DNA of 64,000 nt. It comes from Anaeramoeba flamelloides (lineage: Eukaryota; Metamonada; Anaeramoebidae). The notes beneath the pieces are model-generated. The model was not told where the DNA came from, did not search any database, and saw only the letters and a list, made by a program, of their open reading frames with translations. This document shows, piece by piece, positions 1 to 15,130 of this stretch (positions are counted from its first letter, which is position 1; each line of letters begins with the position of its first letter). A program made the translations under genes and the position numbers. The stretch spans positions 248,001 through 312,000 of the forward strand of contig JANTQA010000017.1 in NCBI GenBank assembly GCA_027625915.1. The letters run 5' to 3'.

Positions 1-2048
1 TATTAAGAAATCAAATTTTGAAATAATAATCTCAAAAAAAAATGATAATTTTAAGAAAAAATTATTTTTTCCAAAAATTTCCTAATGTAAACCATTTTTC
101 AATAATGTTTACTCGCTTTGTAAGGTTATTGGAAGAGGTTTTGTAGGGTTTTGTTCTTATATTCTTATCAAAATAACTTTTTTAAATTTTTAGATCAGAA
201 TCATTTTTTCTAATTTTGCAAATTTTAGTTTTATTTTTTCTGGTTCTTTTTCTTTTTCTTTTTTTTTTGTTTTTTTTTTTTTTTTTTTTTTTCCAAAAGA
301 TCATCAAGTGGAAAAAAAAAAAAGATCTTAGAAAATACCAATAAACATTAAAAAAATTGAGACTTTGTTGTGTCTTTTAAAATGAAGATAATTTAGCAAA
401 AAATCTTCTAGTTAACCTTTTTTTCAGTGAATGTTCAGATATAAAAATCTATATATGCTCATTTCAAAAATTGTGACTCACTTTTGTTTAGATTTTTGAT
501 TTTATTTTTTTTTTAATTTTTAAAATATCAGGTTTTTATAGATTTAAAATCATTTAAAAGTGGATTATAAATCAGATTTAATCTTTAGTTGTTCTCGAAT
601 ACTAAAGAATAATATTTTATTTTCAATTTGTTCTTCCATGTAAGTCACAATTTTTGAAATATAGTTCATTATCAATAGAACATCAAATAACCTAATTGGC
701 TTTATTATAAAATAAGAAATTTATATTTTTATAAAAATATTTATCTATAAGGTATTTCCGAAAAAGTGGGGCCTTTTTTAAAAAAAATTCATAAGAAATC
801 ATCTTTGTTAGTGAAAGCGATTCGTTAACTGTTAATAACTAAAATTAAGTTAAATATTAATACTGATTGAATCAATGACAAAGGTATTTATTTCAAAATA
901 TGTTTTCGTTGAAATATTTCCCAAAAAATGAAAAAAAAAAATTAACGACTTTTTTTGGAGAAACAATGTACGACCAATTCCAATAAAAAAATGGAAATAT
1001 GGTAAAGGCAAAGAAAGAAATAATTTTTTAAATAATAAAATACAGTTATATGTTGTTCATTATATTGAAAAATTTTACCAAGATTAAACAATTTATGAAA
1101 ATGATTTTTTTGATCAAAAAGAAAATTATAAATAGTAATTTTCAACCCTGTAAACAATATCAGATAAAATCGAGATCAGAAGATTTTAATATCTTTTATT
1201 GATGTAATGTCATACTAACAAACAAATTGAATTATTATTATGAACCAAGAAATAATTTTTAATGGTTTTGAATATTGAAATAGCTTTATGACGATTGAGT
1301 TAAATAAAGATATTTAAAAATAAATTTGTCACACTTTTTTGGAAATAGCTTAGATATATATATATATATAACCTGTCACCAATTTTTAAAAAAATAGGTA
1401 TGGTGAATTCCTCTTAAAAACAGAATTTAAATCGGAAAAATTTATTTTTTTTTGCAAAAGATTCTCATTTTTTTCAATTTTTTAAATTATCTTTTCTTCG
1501 TCAATATAAGTAATTATTCAAGATAGAACTGTTTTAAAAGGGTGTGGAATAAAAGTTTTTTAAAGTTTTACTTCAAACTTTCTAATTCGCCCGTTTTAAG
1601 TAGTTTTATTAACATATTCTATAAACTTGGAGTATTCACTGTTTTCAAACAGCTGTAGAATATCAATTTGTTTTTATTTTATGTCCAATTAATTAAAACA
1701 ATGATCAAAGTAAAATCTAAAAACACTAAATACTCAGCAATGTTACATTGGAAACCATTATGAAATCACTAAATAGTATTATTCTTAGCGATGTCTAATG
1801 AAGTAACAAAAGATATTAGATAGAAATAATAATATTCATAAAATCATTTGATAACGCAAGAACCATAAGTTTTTGAAAATAGTTAGCCAAACAGTTTCAA
1901 TACAAATTTTAAAAATCTTTAATACTCGCCTTTTTAAAATGACTTTCTTAATGATAATATTCAGCCATTGTTTTAATTGCATAAATTTAATCTTTATTTA
2001 ATTTTACTTATTTTATTAATTCGAATTTAATTGTAATAATAATAATAG
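1..2048. other. AT-rich spacer, no supported gene
   Basis: About 2 kb of AT-rich sequence with long T and A runs (a poly-T tract near 257-292) and a short (TA)n near 1351-1371. No reading frame here has convincing protein-like composition. The stretch around 1500-1950 shares short blocks with 35250-35560, so it may hold an old dispersed repeat. The last bases, ending in AG at 2047-2048, may be an intron leading into the gene that follows. Confidence 0.5.
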
Positions 2049-2130
2049 TTCAACAACCGGCTGGCATAAGTTTAATTGGTATTATAAAGCTCGAAACGAA
2101 CTTTTAATACCAACAAGGACCATTATCACG

Positions 2131-3042
2131 ATGTTTCACGTTTCGAATACAACCTTATTCCAATTAGTATCAAAATGTATTCGGAAAAAAAAGCAAGTTA
2201 AGCGTGCGAAGAGAAAAATCAAGCAAAGGAGATTGACAAAAAGGGAGAAGAAAAAACAGTTTTCATTCATGAACCTAAGCCAAAGGCCAATTCAACGTAG
2301 CCTTACATATTCCGGTTTGCTGATAGAAGAAAGGAAAAAGAAACACCGCTTAAAGAATGTTCGAAGAACAAGAACAGCACAAGCAAGATTAGATAAACCA
2401 ATCTCATTTGAAAGGGTTAGACCTATACATCACCGATTTAGAACACCCAATCTAATCCCTGAAAATTTTTCATATATTGATTTCTCCAAAAAGAAATTTA
2501 AAAAGGAAAAAAAATCACAAAGCAATTTGAATGAAAATGAGAATAATATTACAGAAAAAAATGAAACCACCGAACTATCAAATAATTTTAATTTAAATAA
2601 AAAAAAAAACAATTCTTTAATTGGGCAAAAACAGCCACAGGATGAAAAGGGTTACCTTCAAAAATTGTTACAATTTAATAATAATGACGATTTTAATGAG
2701 TCAATCGGAAGCAATTTAAACCAAGGCGAAGAAAAGAAATTATATCTCCAATCGGAGAAATATATATCAAAGAAAGCAACTAATTCAAAATTTTTTCAGA
2801 TGTTTTCAAATCTCGCACAAGAAGAAAAAACAGACATGATATATTCTCACATAGATTTAATCAAAGAACTCGTTAGAAACCTAAACGACCATTTCCTTGA
2901 ATACCAAGTCACTAATTCTTTAAACGATGTTTTTGATCTTGTTATTAAAACAGAAAATTATTTTGATAAAAAAATCAAATCTTCCCATTTTAAATACCAA
3001 GAATTGGAGAAAAAAAAATCACAAGTCACTAATAAAAATTGA
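2131..3042 (+). CDS. Hypothetical basic protein, 303 aa (3' exon of a longer gene likely)
   Basis: I do not recognise this protein. Residues 15-85 are very basic (KKKQVKRAKRKIKQRR and similar), suggesting nucleic-acid or ribosome contact or a nuclear signal. Residues 95-125 hold a less biased patch (RPIHHRFRTPNLIPENFSYI), followed by an Asn/Glu/Lys-rich linker and a C-terminal helical region rich in charged residues. There is no signal peptide or membrane segment. The ATG at 2131 is the first in frame, but the same frame stays open back to 2020. Its last codons read as real protein (GWHKFNWYYKARNELLIPTR) with locally raised GC and follow an AG at 2047-2048. I infer that the true start lies in an upstream exon that I could not find. 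Coding status is fairly sure; function is unknown. Confidence 0.6.
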   Translation: MFHVSNTTLFQLVSKCIRKKKQVKRAKRKIKQRRLTKREKKKQFSFMNLSQRPIQRSLTYSGLLIEERKKKHRLKNVRRTRTAQARLDKPISFERVRPIHHRFRTPNLIPENFSYIDFSKKKFKKEKKSQSNLNENENNITEKNETTELSNNFNLNKKKNNSLIGQKQPQDEKGYLQKLLQFNNNDDFNESIGSNLNQGEEKKLYLQSEKYISKKATNSKFFQMFSNLAQEEKTDMIYSHIDLIKELVRNLNDHFLEYQVTNSLNDVFDLVIKTENYFDKKIKSSHFKYQELEKKKSQVTNKN

Positions 3043-6259
<3,217 letters not shown>

Positions 6260-6261
6260 TA

Positions 6262-6458
6262 CAGTCAGTTCCACTTTTGAGGTACAAACTTTCAACAGAC
6301 TTTAAGTCTCAATAAAATTCACAATTTAAGGCAAAAAATTCAAATTTTAGTAAAATTAATTGTTAAACAAAAAATTCCAAAAAATGCCTCTTAATTGGAG
6401 ATTTTTTTTGTACCTTAAATATCGTTGAAAGTTTTTACCTTGAAAGTGGAACTGACTG
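6262..6458. mobile_element. Palindromic Tc1/mariner-type MITE, copy 1
   Basis: The element begins CAGTCAGTTCCACTTTTGAG and ends with the complementary CTCAAAGTGGAACTGACTG type sequence, flanked by TA on both sides (6260-6261 and 6459-6460). The two halves are complementary over most of their length, so the whole ~197 bp can fold as one hairpin. It has no coding capacity. The CAGT terminus plus TA duplication is the Tc1/mariner signature. It is one of seven copies in the window. Confidence 0.85.
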
Positions 6459-6507
6459 TACTAAAATTTAGATAAATATTTTTTTTTTATTGTTGAAGAA
6501 GTGTAAA

Positions 6508-6744
6508 TTACACTCTGGATACACTTTTACTTAAATTCCCTTTCAGAAATTTAAGCGCAAAATCATAGATTTCACGATTTTTAACCAATGAAAATAACAA
6601 TAAACGGTTATAGTTTAAAATTATTTCATTAGTATTTATTTGTTTCAATTTATTGTGAAAAATTAATCTATCTTTTTCATAGGAAGGATAGACCCATAAA
6701 AAATGATCAATATTTTCAATAATTTCTTGTTTTAATAAAGAGAT
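6508..6744 (-). mobile_element. LINE (non-LTR retrotransposon) 3'-end relic
   Basis: On the minus strand a frame of about 78 codons ends with TAA at 6508-6510. It reads IIENIDHFLWVYPSYEKDR near its start, the pattern found at the C-terminus of LINE reverse-transcriptase ORFs (E-x-hydrophobic-x-H-hydrophobic, C/P, Y-x-x-E/K-R), and ends FLKGNLSKSVSRV. It is 5' broken: a stop lies just upstream and other frames toward ~6990 carry short protein-like pieces. The last ~95 bp, including the 3' flank down to 6488, recur at 36241-36335. No intact reverse transcriptase or endonuclease is present. Confidence 0.5.
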
Positions 6745-7849
6745 CTAAATATTAGAACAACTATAGATCAAATGAAATAGTTACTTTATTAAGTTTTTTA
6801 GAACTTTATAGATGGTTTGAATCTATAAAGTCTAAGGTTTTAAGAATATTTTAGATCTGATCATTAACAAGTTTGGTTAGGTTAGTTATGACCAAGTCCA
6901 CCAATTCTTATAATGATTTTTTATTCCTTGAACCTCTCCAAGCACCTAAAAAAACAAAAAGAGGAGGAACCCAAACAACTTAAAAAGGGAAATTTGGAAA
7001 AGGTAAAAAGTATAAAAAAATAAATTTAGATAAATATATGAAACTCTTTATTTCTCTCTAAAATTGTAAAAACTCTATTTTTTCCAAGATTCCTAATTTA
7101 CATTTGTGTACTATTCAGAATTCTATCTGGGTTAGATCACATTTTTCTAAAAGATTGAGCAATATCAAAGATAAGAATATATATATATTAATTTTCAACT
7201 GTAAAAATCCATCATCGTAACTTCAAATCAGAAATTTAAATATTTTTAATTTGGGCAATGCCTAATTAATAAAAAAAATTGAAACTTTATGAAGAATCAA
7301 TAAAAGAAAATATCTTTTTAGGATATTTAAAATATAATATTAAAATTATGTACAAAACAATTTTTTTAAAGAAATTTGCACCACTTTTTTAGAAATAGAT
7401 TATAATTTCTTTCTACAAAAAATTCCCAAAAAAAACAATTTAGTAGAAAAATTTTTTTTTGAAAATTGACTTTTGTATTCAGTACTATTATTTATTCGAT
7501 TTTCTGGATAATTAATCTAAATTGGCATCTAATAGTATTGAGTTATTAATTTCCCAACTGAAATTTTTATCTTTTTTTTTGAAAAAACATTAATTATTCT
7601 GAAATATTCACTCAAGAATTTTGTAATAACTTTTTGAGTTTAAACCATCTATTATTTACAAAATCTCAGATTTTTTTACAAAATTTTTGATCAGTTTGAT
7701 AAATTATACTTGGGGAATGTGTTTTAATTTTTAAATATTTTGTTACATTTTTTAACAATCAAAATATCTATTGAGTTGAAATCTCTTTGAGTGGGACTAA
7801 TAATAACTGATTGATACAATAATCATTTAATATATATATATATATATAT

Positions 7850-9343
7850 CCCTTAGCACCCCGGATTTACCTAAATTTCATCAAGTTTTTTAAATTATAT
7901 TTAGAATGATATTGATCTACTAAGATATTAATTTTCTTATTTATCTTTAATCCAGATTTGAATAATAATAAAAAGTCAAAATAGTTCAAACATAAAGTAG
8001 TTAAGTTATTTATTTTTTTTTTGAAATTGAAAAAAAAAATAATAATCATTCATTTTTATATTTTTTTTTAAGATTTTTATTTTTTATTTTATTGTTTTAA
8101 ATCAGTAATTTTATTACATTAATAGTAATTCAAAACTCAACACATTAATTTATTAATAATAACCACCAAACAATTTTGCTAATTTTATGATAAAAAAAAT
8201 AAATAAAAAAATAAATTACTTTGAAATTTTATTTTTTTTTCTAGAAAAAATTTCAATAAATATCCAATTAAGAGAAAAATGAAATTTATTTCTTTAGGCC
8301 AAAATTAAATTTTTCATATGGATAATTTTCTAAAACTTTTATTTAAGCAATAGATAATAATTGAAAATCGAAAAAAAAAAAAAAAATGTAAAATAATTTC
8401 AATTTATTAAATTGGAATAAAACAAATATAATTTACTTTTTAATGGATAAAATAATTATACCTAAATTTAAAATAAAATAAAAAATAACTCTTAAATATT
8501 ATTCCAATCATATAAAATAATCTCCGAAACCAAATTTTTTTATTGCATTTTGTTATTTGTAAAAATTTGAATAATATATTTGCGATATTTGGATTTTTCC
8601 TTAATAAATTAATCCAGATCTTGTTAAATAAGTTATGATATATGGTCTTTAATTCAACAATATTGTTTATTTTATGTATAGATTTTAAAAAGTCAAAAAT
8701 TAAAAAATTGTAAAAAATAAAAAAAAAATCAATTATTAATCTGACTCGAACTATTGGCCAAATCATTTAAAATTGAAAAAAAATCTTGTTGAAAAAATTG
8801 TAAAATTTAGCAATGAAAAAAAATTTGATTTTTTTTTCTAATTTAATTTATATTTTTTTTTATTTTTAAATTATTTAGAATCTAATATAGATATTGATAT
8901 TGAATAGTAATCAATAGATAAATATAATTTTCTTTGTAATGTTATAATAACTTTTATAATGAATAAATTATTTAATCAAGCATTTTAGGCAATTTTGGGG
9001 TGCAAAGGGCCCCAAAAAAATTTTCCAGTAAAGTATGATGTATTTTAAATGTTAAAAATAAGAGGTTTTTGATGTCTAGACAAACTTTTCAAAAAAAAAA
9101 AAAAAATTTATTTTGTCAAAATTTGAAAAAATAATAAAATCACAATAACCAATAAAAAAATTTGAAATGTTGAAAATTTTTTTTCAAGTTATTTTTTTAT
9201 TTTAAGTAACATTACAATTTTTAATTATAAAATTTTCTTTCTAAGATAATTGTTTATTAATTCTATATCTTATTATCCTTTGATAACATTTCAAATTAAA
9301 ATTTATGTTTGAAATGTTTTTAGGTTATTTGGGGTGCTAAGGG
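7850..9343. mobile_element. 1.49-kb TIR DNA element inserted in (TA)n
   Basis: The ends are perfect 13-bp inverted repeats, CCCTTAGCACCCC at 7850-7862 and GGGGTGCTAAGGG at 9331-9343. The similarity resumes inward with ACCTAAA against TTTAGGT. Both ends abut pure (TA)n, 7830-7849 and 9344-9362, which fits an element that targets TA or TA repeats. The interior is very AT-rich, with only short broken minus-strand frames (7867-8049, 8440-8766) in which I cannot recognise a transposase. I read it as a decayed or non-autonomous cut-and-paste transposon. Confidence 0.6.
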
Positions 9344-9714
9344 ATATATATATATATATATAAACTATTTTTCAGTCAAAGGGGCGTAGTTGTACTAGGT
9401 GAAATACAAGTGTTAAAAGTGTTTGCATGGATATTAGAAGAAAAATTTTATATTGCAAATTTTCAAAATTGAAATAATTTTTTTTACATATTTGTGTTTC
9501 TTTTTTTTCGGATTTTTTTTTTGATAAAAGTAATTCATAGGCAAAATTTTTTTTTATTGCAAGATCAATAGTCACTTGGTAAAAATGTGTTATTCTAAGG
9601 TTATTGAAACTATGGAAATGATTATTGAGAAATCATATTGATTTCTATTGCAATTCAATTCGATCTTTGATCTTGATGTTTGATTAATAAAAATGAAAAA
9701 TTTTCACTTTATTT

Positions 9715-9815
9715 ATATTTCCTTTTTCAAATAGAGACCACAAATACCGACTCACTTCGTTGGGGGCTTGATTTCTAAAAGAAAAGTATGGAAAAGGAAG
9801 TGAAAATTGTTTCCT
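9715..9815 (+). repeat. Dispersed repeat, copy A (partner at 21905-22030)
   Basis: Shares with the reverse complement of 21905-22030 an ordered set of blocks: TCAAATAGAGA, then a GAAAARTATGGAAAAGGAAG block, with a partly matching spacer. The two copies differ by indels. The family is unknown; it is probably a piece of a decayed transposon. Confidence 0.45.
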
Positions 9816-12062
9816 ATTTATTGTTCAAATACCCATAGAAGGTCAAATCAAAAATTGTTGTTTTTCTCAATAGGGACCTAAGAATTTGAGTTTTTCAATT
9901 TTTAAGAAAATTAATTGGTTAATTAGTTTTCTTTCATATGGGTATCAATAATTCTTTGAATGAATTTTATTCTGTTAATTTCTTATTTGTTCTTCAAATA
10001 GTCAATTAGATAAAATAATTGATATTTGAAAAAAATGTTGGGCACTTTTACTGAAACAGAGTTTATATATATATATATTGATTTGAACAGTTGTAGATTG
10101 GTTCTATTTGTTAATTGTTGTTGCTTAAAAATACATTTTGATTCCCAATAAGCTATCGTTTACTTTTTTAAAGTGTTTTTTGTAAATATTTCTCTTTTTC
10201 AGGGCAAATTCTTACATATTTAATTACTGACTTTTAGTTTTGTTTTTTATTCTTTTTTTAAAAACGATGACAAAGATAATTCTTCTCCTTTTTTATTGTC
10301 CAATAGTCGCACACAATGGTTATATAATAAAAATAGTATAGTATATTTAATTATTTATTTTTATTATAAGAAAGAATAGTAATAGTTAATTTATCAAATT
10401 AAAATCAGTAAAGAGGGATAAATAATTAAAAGAGTAAAATATTTCCAAAAAAGCAAAGAAAATTTATTTTGTAATATTTTTATTAAACTTAAATCTAATG
10501 TCTTAATACAAATATCAAAATTGGGTATTTATCATAAATTTATTCTCAGTAATAATTTAATTTGTTTTTAAGTGTGTCATTACTTTAATCAAACCTATTA
10601 AATTTTCTGATTACCTTTTAAGAAGAAACTTTTTTTAGGAGTGGAAATTTGTTCTGTATTTATTTTCTTTCTTTTTGATCCTAAAAAATTTTTAGTAGGA
10701 AATTTAATCTGATAAATTTTCAGATCAAAACATATAACTTCATTTAATTGTTTAAAAAATTATTTGGATCCTTTCCATATTTCCAGTTTTTTATTGAAAT
10801 TGATCTTAAATTGTTTTCTCCAAAAAAGTGCAATTTTTTTTTTTCATTTTTTGGTATTATTTTGATGAATATACTTTTAATTGAAAACAATATCCATTGG
10901 TACAGTTAGTATTAATATTCATCTTTATTCTATATTACCAATTGCCAAAAAAAAATTTTTCAAAGGTAGTTTAGATATTAAGATATATAAAATGAAATGA
11001 AGTATTTTTTTACTGTATATAAGGCTACTGTGGGCAAATAAATAATTATAGATACCATTGTTCAATTATCATTTTTTTACATCTTTATACTTTTACATTA
11101 TAAGTATTGTTTGAGTACCATTATATTTTGATATTGTATTTATAATTTAGATGAACTTTGAGTTTTATTCATGATGAAGGGATTAGCGTCACCCTAGATT
11201 TCTCTATAATCAAAGTATTTTGTAATTGGGTGTAAATGATATTAGTGCATCATGACTCAAATAGCTCTAAAAAAATCTATTCTAAATCTTATTGCACAAT
11301 AAATTATTTCATTTTTTACTAAATGATCACAATTAAAAAAGTTGATTTTGGAAAAAATTATTTTTAATTCCTTTTCCAAATCTAAAAATAGAAACCCAAA
11401 AATATAGTATTTTGGTATTTAGTTATTTCATCTTTAGAACTTCCAAAAGTCATTATTTTTTTTATTTTTTAATTTCAAAGATTAACTCAATAATCTTCAA
11501 CATAAAAAAAACAAAGAATGATTATTTTTGTTTGCTTTTGATAAAGATACTTATAGAATCAATATATTTCCATGGTTTGAGAAATAATTTGTCAAAAAAC
11601 TTTATTCGTTAATTAATTAATTGTTTAAAAAAAAACAAATTTTTTAGCAACTAATCTACATTTCGCTACAAATTTAAGAAAGATATTTTTCAACTTTTAG
11701 AGTCTGTATATTGATAATTCAACCTTTAAATTTATGGCGAAATGCAGATTTTATTCTGAAATTGATGATTTTTTTACTAATATATAGATCATTTTTAATT
11801 GATAATATCAACAAATATTACTACTTGATTTATCGATTTTTACGAGACATTTGAACTATGTAAAATTAAAGTGGTTAGTCACAATAACAACACACTTTGT
11901 TCCTAGGCTTCTCCTTGGTAGACGTTGATCCCTTAAGTGAGAAGATTTCCAAAATTTGAAATGATCGGAAATAATCGAATATTAAATTAAATTATTTAGT
12001 TTTTTTTCATTTTTCTTTGAATATTTTGAATATTTTTATTTGATACTTTTTAATGTAAATCA
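9816..12062. other. AT-rich spacer, nothing firm
   Basis: AT-rich sequence with short (TA)n near 10063-10078. A short inverted repeat, CTACATTTCGCTACAAATTT near 11660 against AAATTTATGGCGAAATGCAG near 11730, could be a small hairpin or transposon remnant. A minus-strand fragment near 11890-11960 reads as Lys/Cys-rich protein (EKPRNKVCCYCD) but is too short to call. Confidence 0.35.
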
Positions 12063-12133
12063 GCAAAATTAGTTCAGTGGCAGAATGGTGGTCTTCCAAA
12101 CCGTTGGCCGGGGTTCGATTCCCCGATTTTGCA
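12063..12133 (+). tRNA. tRNA-Gly (anticodon TCC)
   Basis: A full cloverleaf can be drawn. The 7-bp acceptor stem is GCAAAAT with ATTTTGC and the discriminator is A. The D stem is GTTC/GAAT with an AGTGGCA loop. The anticodon stem is GTGGT/ACCGT (two wobble pairs) closing the loop CTTCCAA with anticodon TCC. The T stem is CGGGG/CCCCG with loop TTCGATT. The 3' CCA is not encoded, as expected for a eukaryotic nuclear gene. There is no intron. The A box is GTTCAGTGGCAG-like and the B box is GGTTCGATTCC, so it should be transcribed by RNA polymerase III. Confidence 0.95.
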
Positions 12134-12139
12134 ATTTAC

Positions 12140-12146
12140 TTTTTTT
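12140..12146 (+). terminator. RNA polymerase III T-run terminator
   Basis: A run of seven T residues starts seven bases after the end of the tRNA-Gly gene, the usual place and form of a Pol III terminator. Confidence 0.75.
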
Positions 12147-12501
12147 ATATTTTTTTAACTTTATCTGAACCCAAACGATACAAAAACAATAACAGAAATA
12201 CAAAACAAGTTCACCAATTCAAAAAATAAATTGATAAATAAAAATTTTTTTTACAATTTTTTCGTCTATTAACATTGAATTGAAATTTTTTTTATTTTAA
12301 AATTACGATCGGGAAATACTAAAGAAATAATTAAATTTTAAGAAAGTTCAGCTTTCCGATATACATCCTTGAAATAATAATAAATTCCAAATACATGAAA
12401 TATCATAATTTCAAAAAATAATTATAATTTTTTACTAACTATATATCGGTTCTTATACTTCCGAGAGGTCGTGAGTATCCTAAATAATTTTGCAAGAGTC
12501 G

Positions 12502-12627
12502 ATTGGTTATCTTGGTTATTTTAATAAGAATATCTAAGGTCATTGTAATCCTTGTTGAGAGCAAGCTCGAGACATTAGGATTGCAATGGCCTTAGATATT
12601 CTTATTAAAATAACTAAGATAACCAAT
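12502..12627. repeat. Long inverted repeat (51-bp arms, 24-nt loop)
   Basis: The left arm 12502-12552 (beginning ATTGGTTATCTTGGTTATTT) is near-perfectly complementary to the right arm 12577-12627. Only a few mismatches occur and the loop has about 24 nt. It lies ~370 bp downstream of tRNA-Gly. It could be a MITE of a different family from the TA-flanked one, since it lacks the CAGT terminus. I see no clear target-site duplication. Confidence 0.75.
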
Positions 12628-13666
12628 TGAGAGTGCTTTAATTATGGTGGGTACTACACTGACAATCGAGAAGATATAATCTACGAGATTCAGTTGATTT
12701 ATATCGAACTCTAACAAACAAAATTGAAACAAGCAAAAACACAAACAACAAAATAAAGAAAAAAACTTTTTATTAAAGGATCTTTTTTTTCGCCATTTTA
12801 CTTTTCAGTTTCCCTATTAGTCTCCAGTGTCGAAATACTGTGAGATCTTTTTAATTGATTTACTTTGGTTCACACTTTCTTCACTTTTTTCTTATTTTTT
12901 GCTTGATCTTTTGTTCAACTCGATCGATCTGTTTTTTTGTTGACTCTCCTTAAAACACCATCAAGTGTGCATAAACTATTAATTTGGTTTCTTCTTAAAA
13001 ATTTTATTTTCTTTTTCAAAACATTTTATTAAAAATAACAAAAAAGATAAGTTAAAAAAAATGATCTTGAAAAAAAATATCTCGTTAATAACTATGTTAT
13101 TTTTCTCATGCAAAAATATTGGAAAAAATATAAAAAATGTTGCTATATTTTTCTGATCAACATCATGTAACATATTCGATATTGTTTACCAAATGTTCTT
13201 GTATTGGGTTAAGCTTTTCTTTTCTGGTCAGAAAAAAATAAGCTAAAAATTAGTGAAAAAATATCAAAACTTTTTCAAATTAAAAATATAGGAGGAAATT
13301 GTTTAAATTGGCCTTTGGGTTTTTTTTTTGGGAAAGAAAATTCAAATTCATAAAGTGAAAAATTCAAGTTACTAAAAATATCAGATCACTTTATCAAAAA
13401 AAAAATTATTGCAAATAAAAAGGTTTATTTTGGCTTTTGGATCTTATTAATTTACTTTTTGAAATCAAAAAAAAATATCAATTTTTTGATAAAAATTTTT
13501 TGCTAAGGATTAAAAAAAGAGTAGCAATCGAAGCAATCAACCCTTTAAAAGGAGTTGGAAAAATTCGGTTTCATTTTTACTTTTTTTTTAAATAATTGAA
13601 ATGACAGAATTTCAAAAAGAGAAAATAACAAAACATTTTTGTTATTTATAAGTTTGTTGTATTGGG

Positions 13667-14427
13667 ATGTTTAATGGTCCAAAATTTTACTCTTTTAGTG
13701 GCCAATCAGATAACAACGATTCACCAGACGAAGTTCCAATATCAGATGAGAGTTTGGAACAAATATTAAAAGAAATTAAAATACAAATGAAGATCTTTTT
13801 ATATTTGTTGTTTTTTAACATTTCTAACTATTATCGATAAAGATCGCAAAGGATGAAAAATAAATAAAAATTTTTTTTTTTTTTTTGTTTTTAGTCTTTT
13901 TTTTTTTTCATATTGTTTGCCCTAAAAATATAACATCCGCTATTGATTTTTTTTTTGAAAAAAAAAAACATCTGAATATATTTTTCTCTCGATGCATTCG
14001 CATCTCAAAAAGAAATATATTCGATATTTTTTTTAAAAAAAATCAATAACTGCTAGTACCAAATAAGATATTTTCAAAAAAATCAGAGCTGAAGCTTTTC
14101 TCATCGCTTTTGGTAAACTAAAAGGAATTCATCATTTTTGATCAAGATATTAGCATTTTTGTTACTAAAAATTTTTTGAATTTTTTTTGATCAATAATCA
14201 ATGAGAAGATACTACTCATCAAACCTAAGAAAAAGCTACTCAATTTTTTCCTAGGACTACCTTATAATCCTCAAAAAATAACCAAAAAGAAAAATTGGAA
14301 AAAAAGTAAAGAAACGTATATCTTATTATATAAAAAAAGGTGTATTTCTGATAAAATTCTGTTGTATGTATATAATTACAACAATATTTTACGAAAAGAA
14401 ATAGCCTATTTCACTCTCAAAGAATGA
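13667..14427 (+). other. Possible decayed gene or unassigned exons
   Basis: Three protein-like patches lie in line on the plus strand. An ATG frame at 13667-13840 encodes 57 aa, including DNNDSPDEVPISDESLEQIL and containing a strong acceptor (ttactcttttag at ~13700). A patch near 14087-14140 encodes RAEAFLIAFGKLKGIHHF. An 80-codon open frame without a start, ~14190-14427, contains NFFLGLPYNPQKITKKKNWK. I cannot link them by phased introns. They may be exons of a real gene, a pseudogene, or partly chance, because AT-rich DNA gives occasional long frames of K/N/I/F codons. Confidence 0.2.
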
Positions 14428-14932
14428 ATGAAAGGATCATAATAAATAATTTTCAAAAAAAAAGAATTTCATTTTTAGAAAAGTAAATATGAAATTTTCA
14501 TATTTTTTTTCTTATATTAGATAAGAATATCGATTAATTAAAAGAATTAAATGTCAATCTTACATCCTTTCCCATCCCTATCATAAAATTTTATAATAAG
14601 TGTGAATTTTAAATCTCTCATAAAATTATTTTTTTTATCTCAAATAAAATTAGATTTTAGAAGAGAAAATTTAATTTCTATCTTAACATTAAATAAAAAT
14701 CTCAATTTCTCTAGAATCATAGAAGTAATTTTTTTTTTTTTTTTTTGTAATAAACAAAGATAAAAATTAAATTTCAAAAAAAAAAATCAAGGTAACAACA
14801 AAATCTTCATCTATCATTGGTTACTTCTTGTTTACATCAGAGATATTCAAATTTTGGAAATTGAAGATCCTCATTAAATTAAGTTTTTTTTAGGAATTTG
14901 TTTAGTTAATTCCCAAAACCAAAAAATTGGTA

Positions 14933-15130
14933 CAGTAAGTTCCACTTATAAGATACAAACTTTGAACTAAATTTAAGACACACAAGAAAAATCTCGAATT
15001 AATAACAAATTTCGAATTCAAGTAAAATAATTTGAGCCAAGAAAAAATCCAAAAAAAGTACCTTATTTTGGATTTTTTTTATGCCTTAAATTTTGTTTAA
15101 AGTTTGTATCTGAAAAGTGGAACTGGCAGG
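14933..15130. mobile_element. Palindromic MITE, copy 2 (degraded)
   Basis: Same ~198-bp hairpin family as 6262-6458. The left end is CAGTAAGTTCCACTTATAAG after TA at 14931-14932. The right end is altered (AACTGGCAGG in place of AACTGACTG) and the TA on that side is lost, so this is one of the older copies. Confidence 0.75.

Noticed and set aside
9372-9635. Minus-strand frame of ~88 codons (NLRITHFYQVTIDLAIKKN...)
   Set aside because: No ATG, no recognisable motif, sits against the (TA)n edge of the TIR element. Length is within what chance gives in this composition when 64 kb and six frames are scanned.
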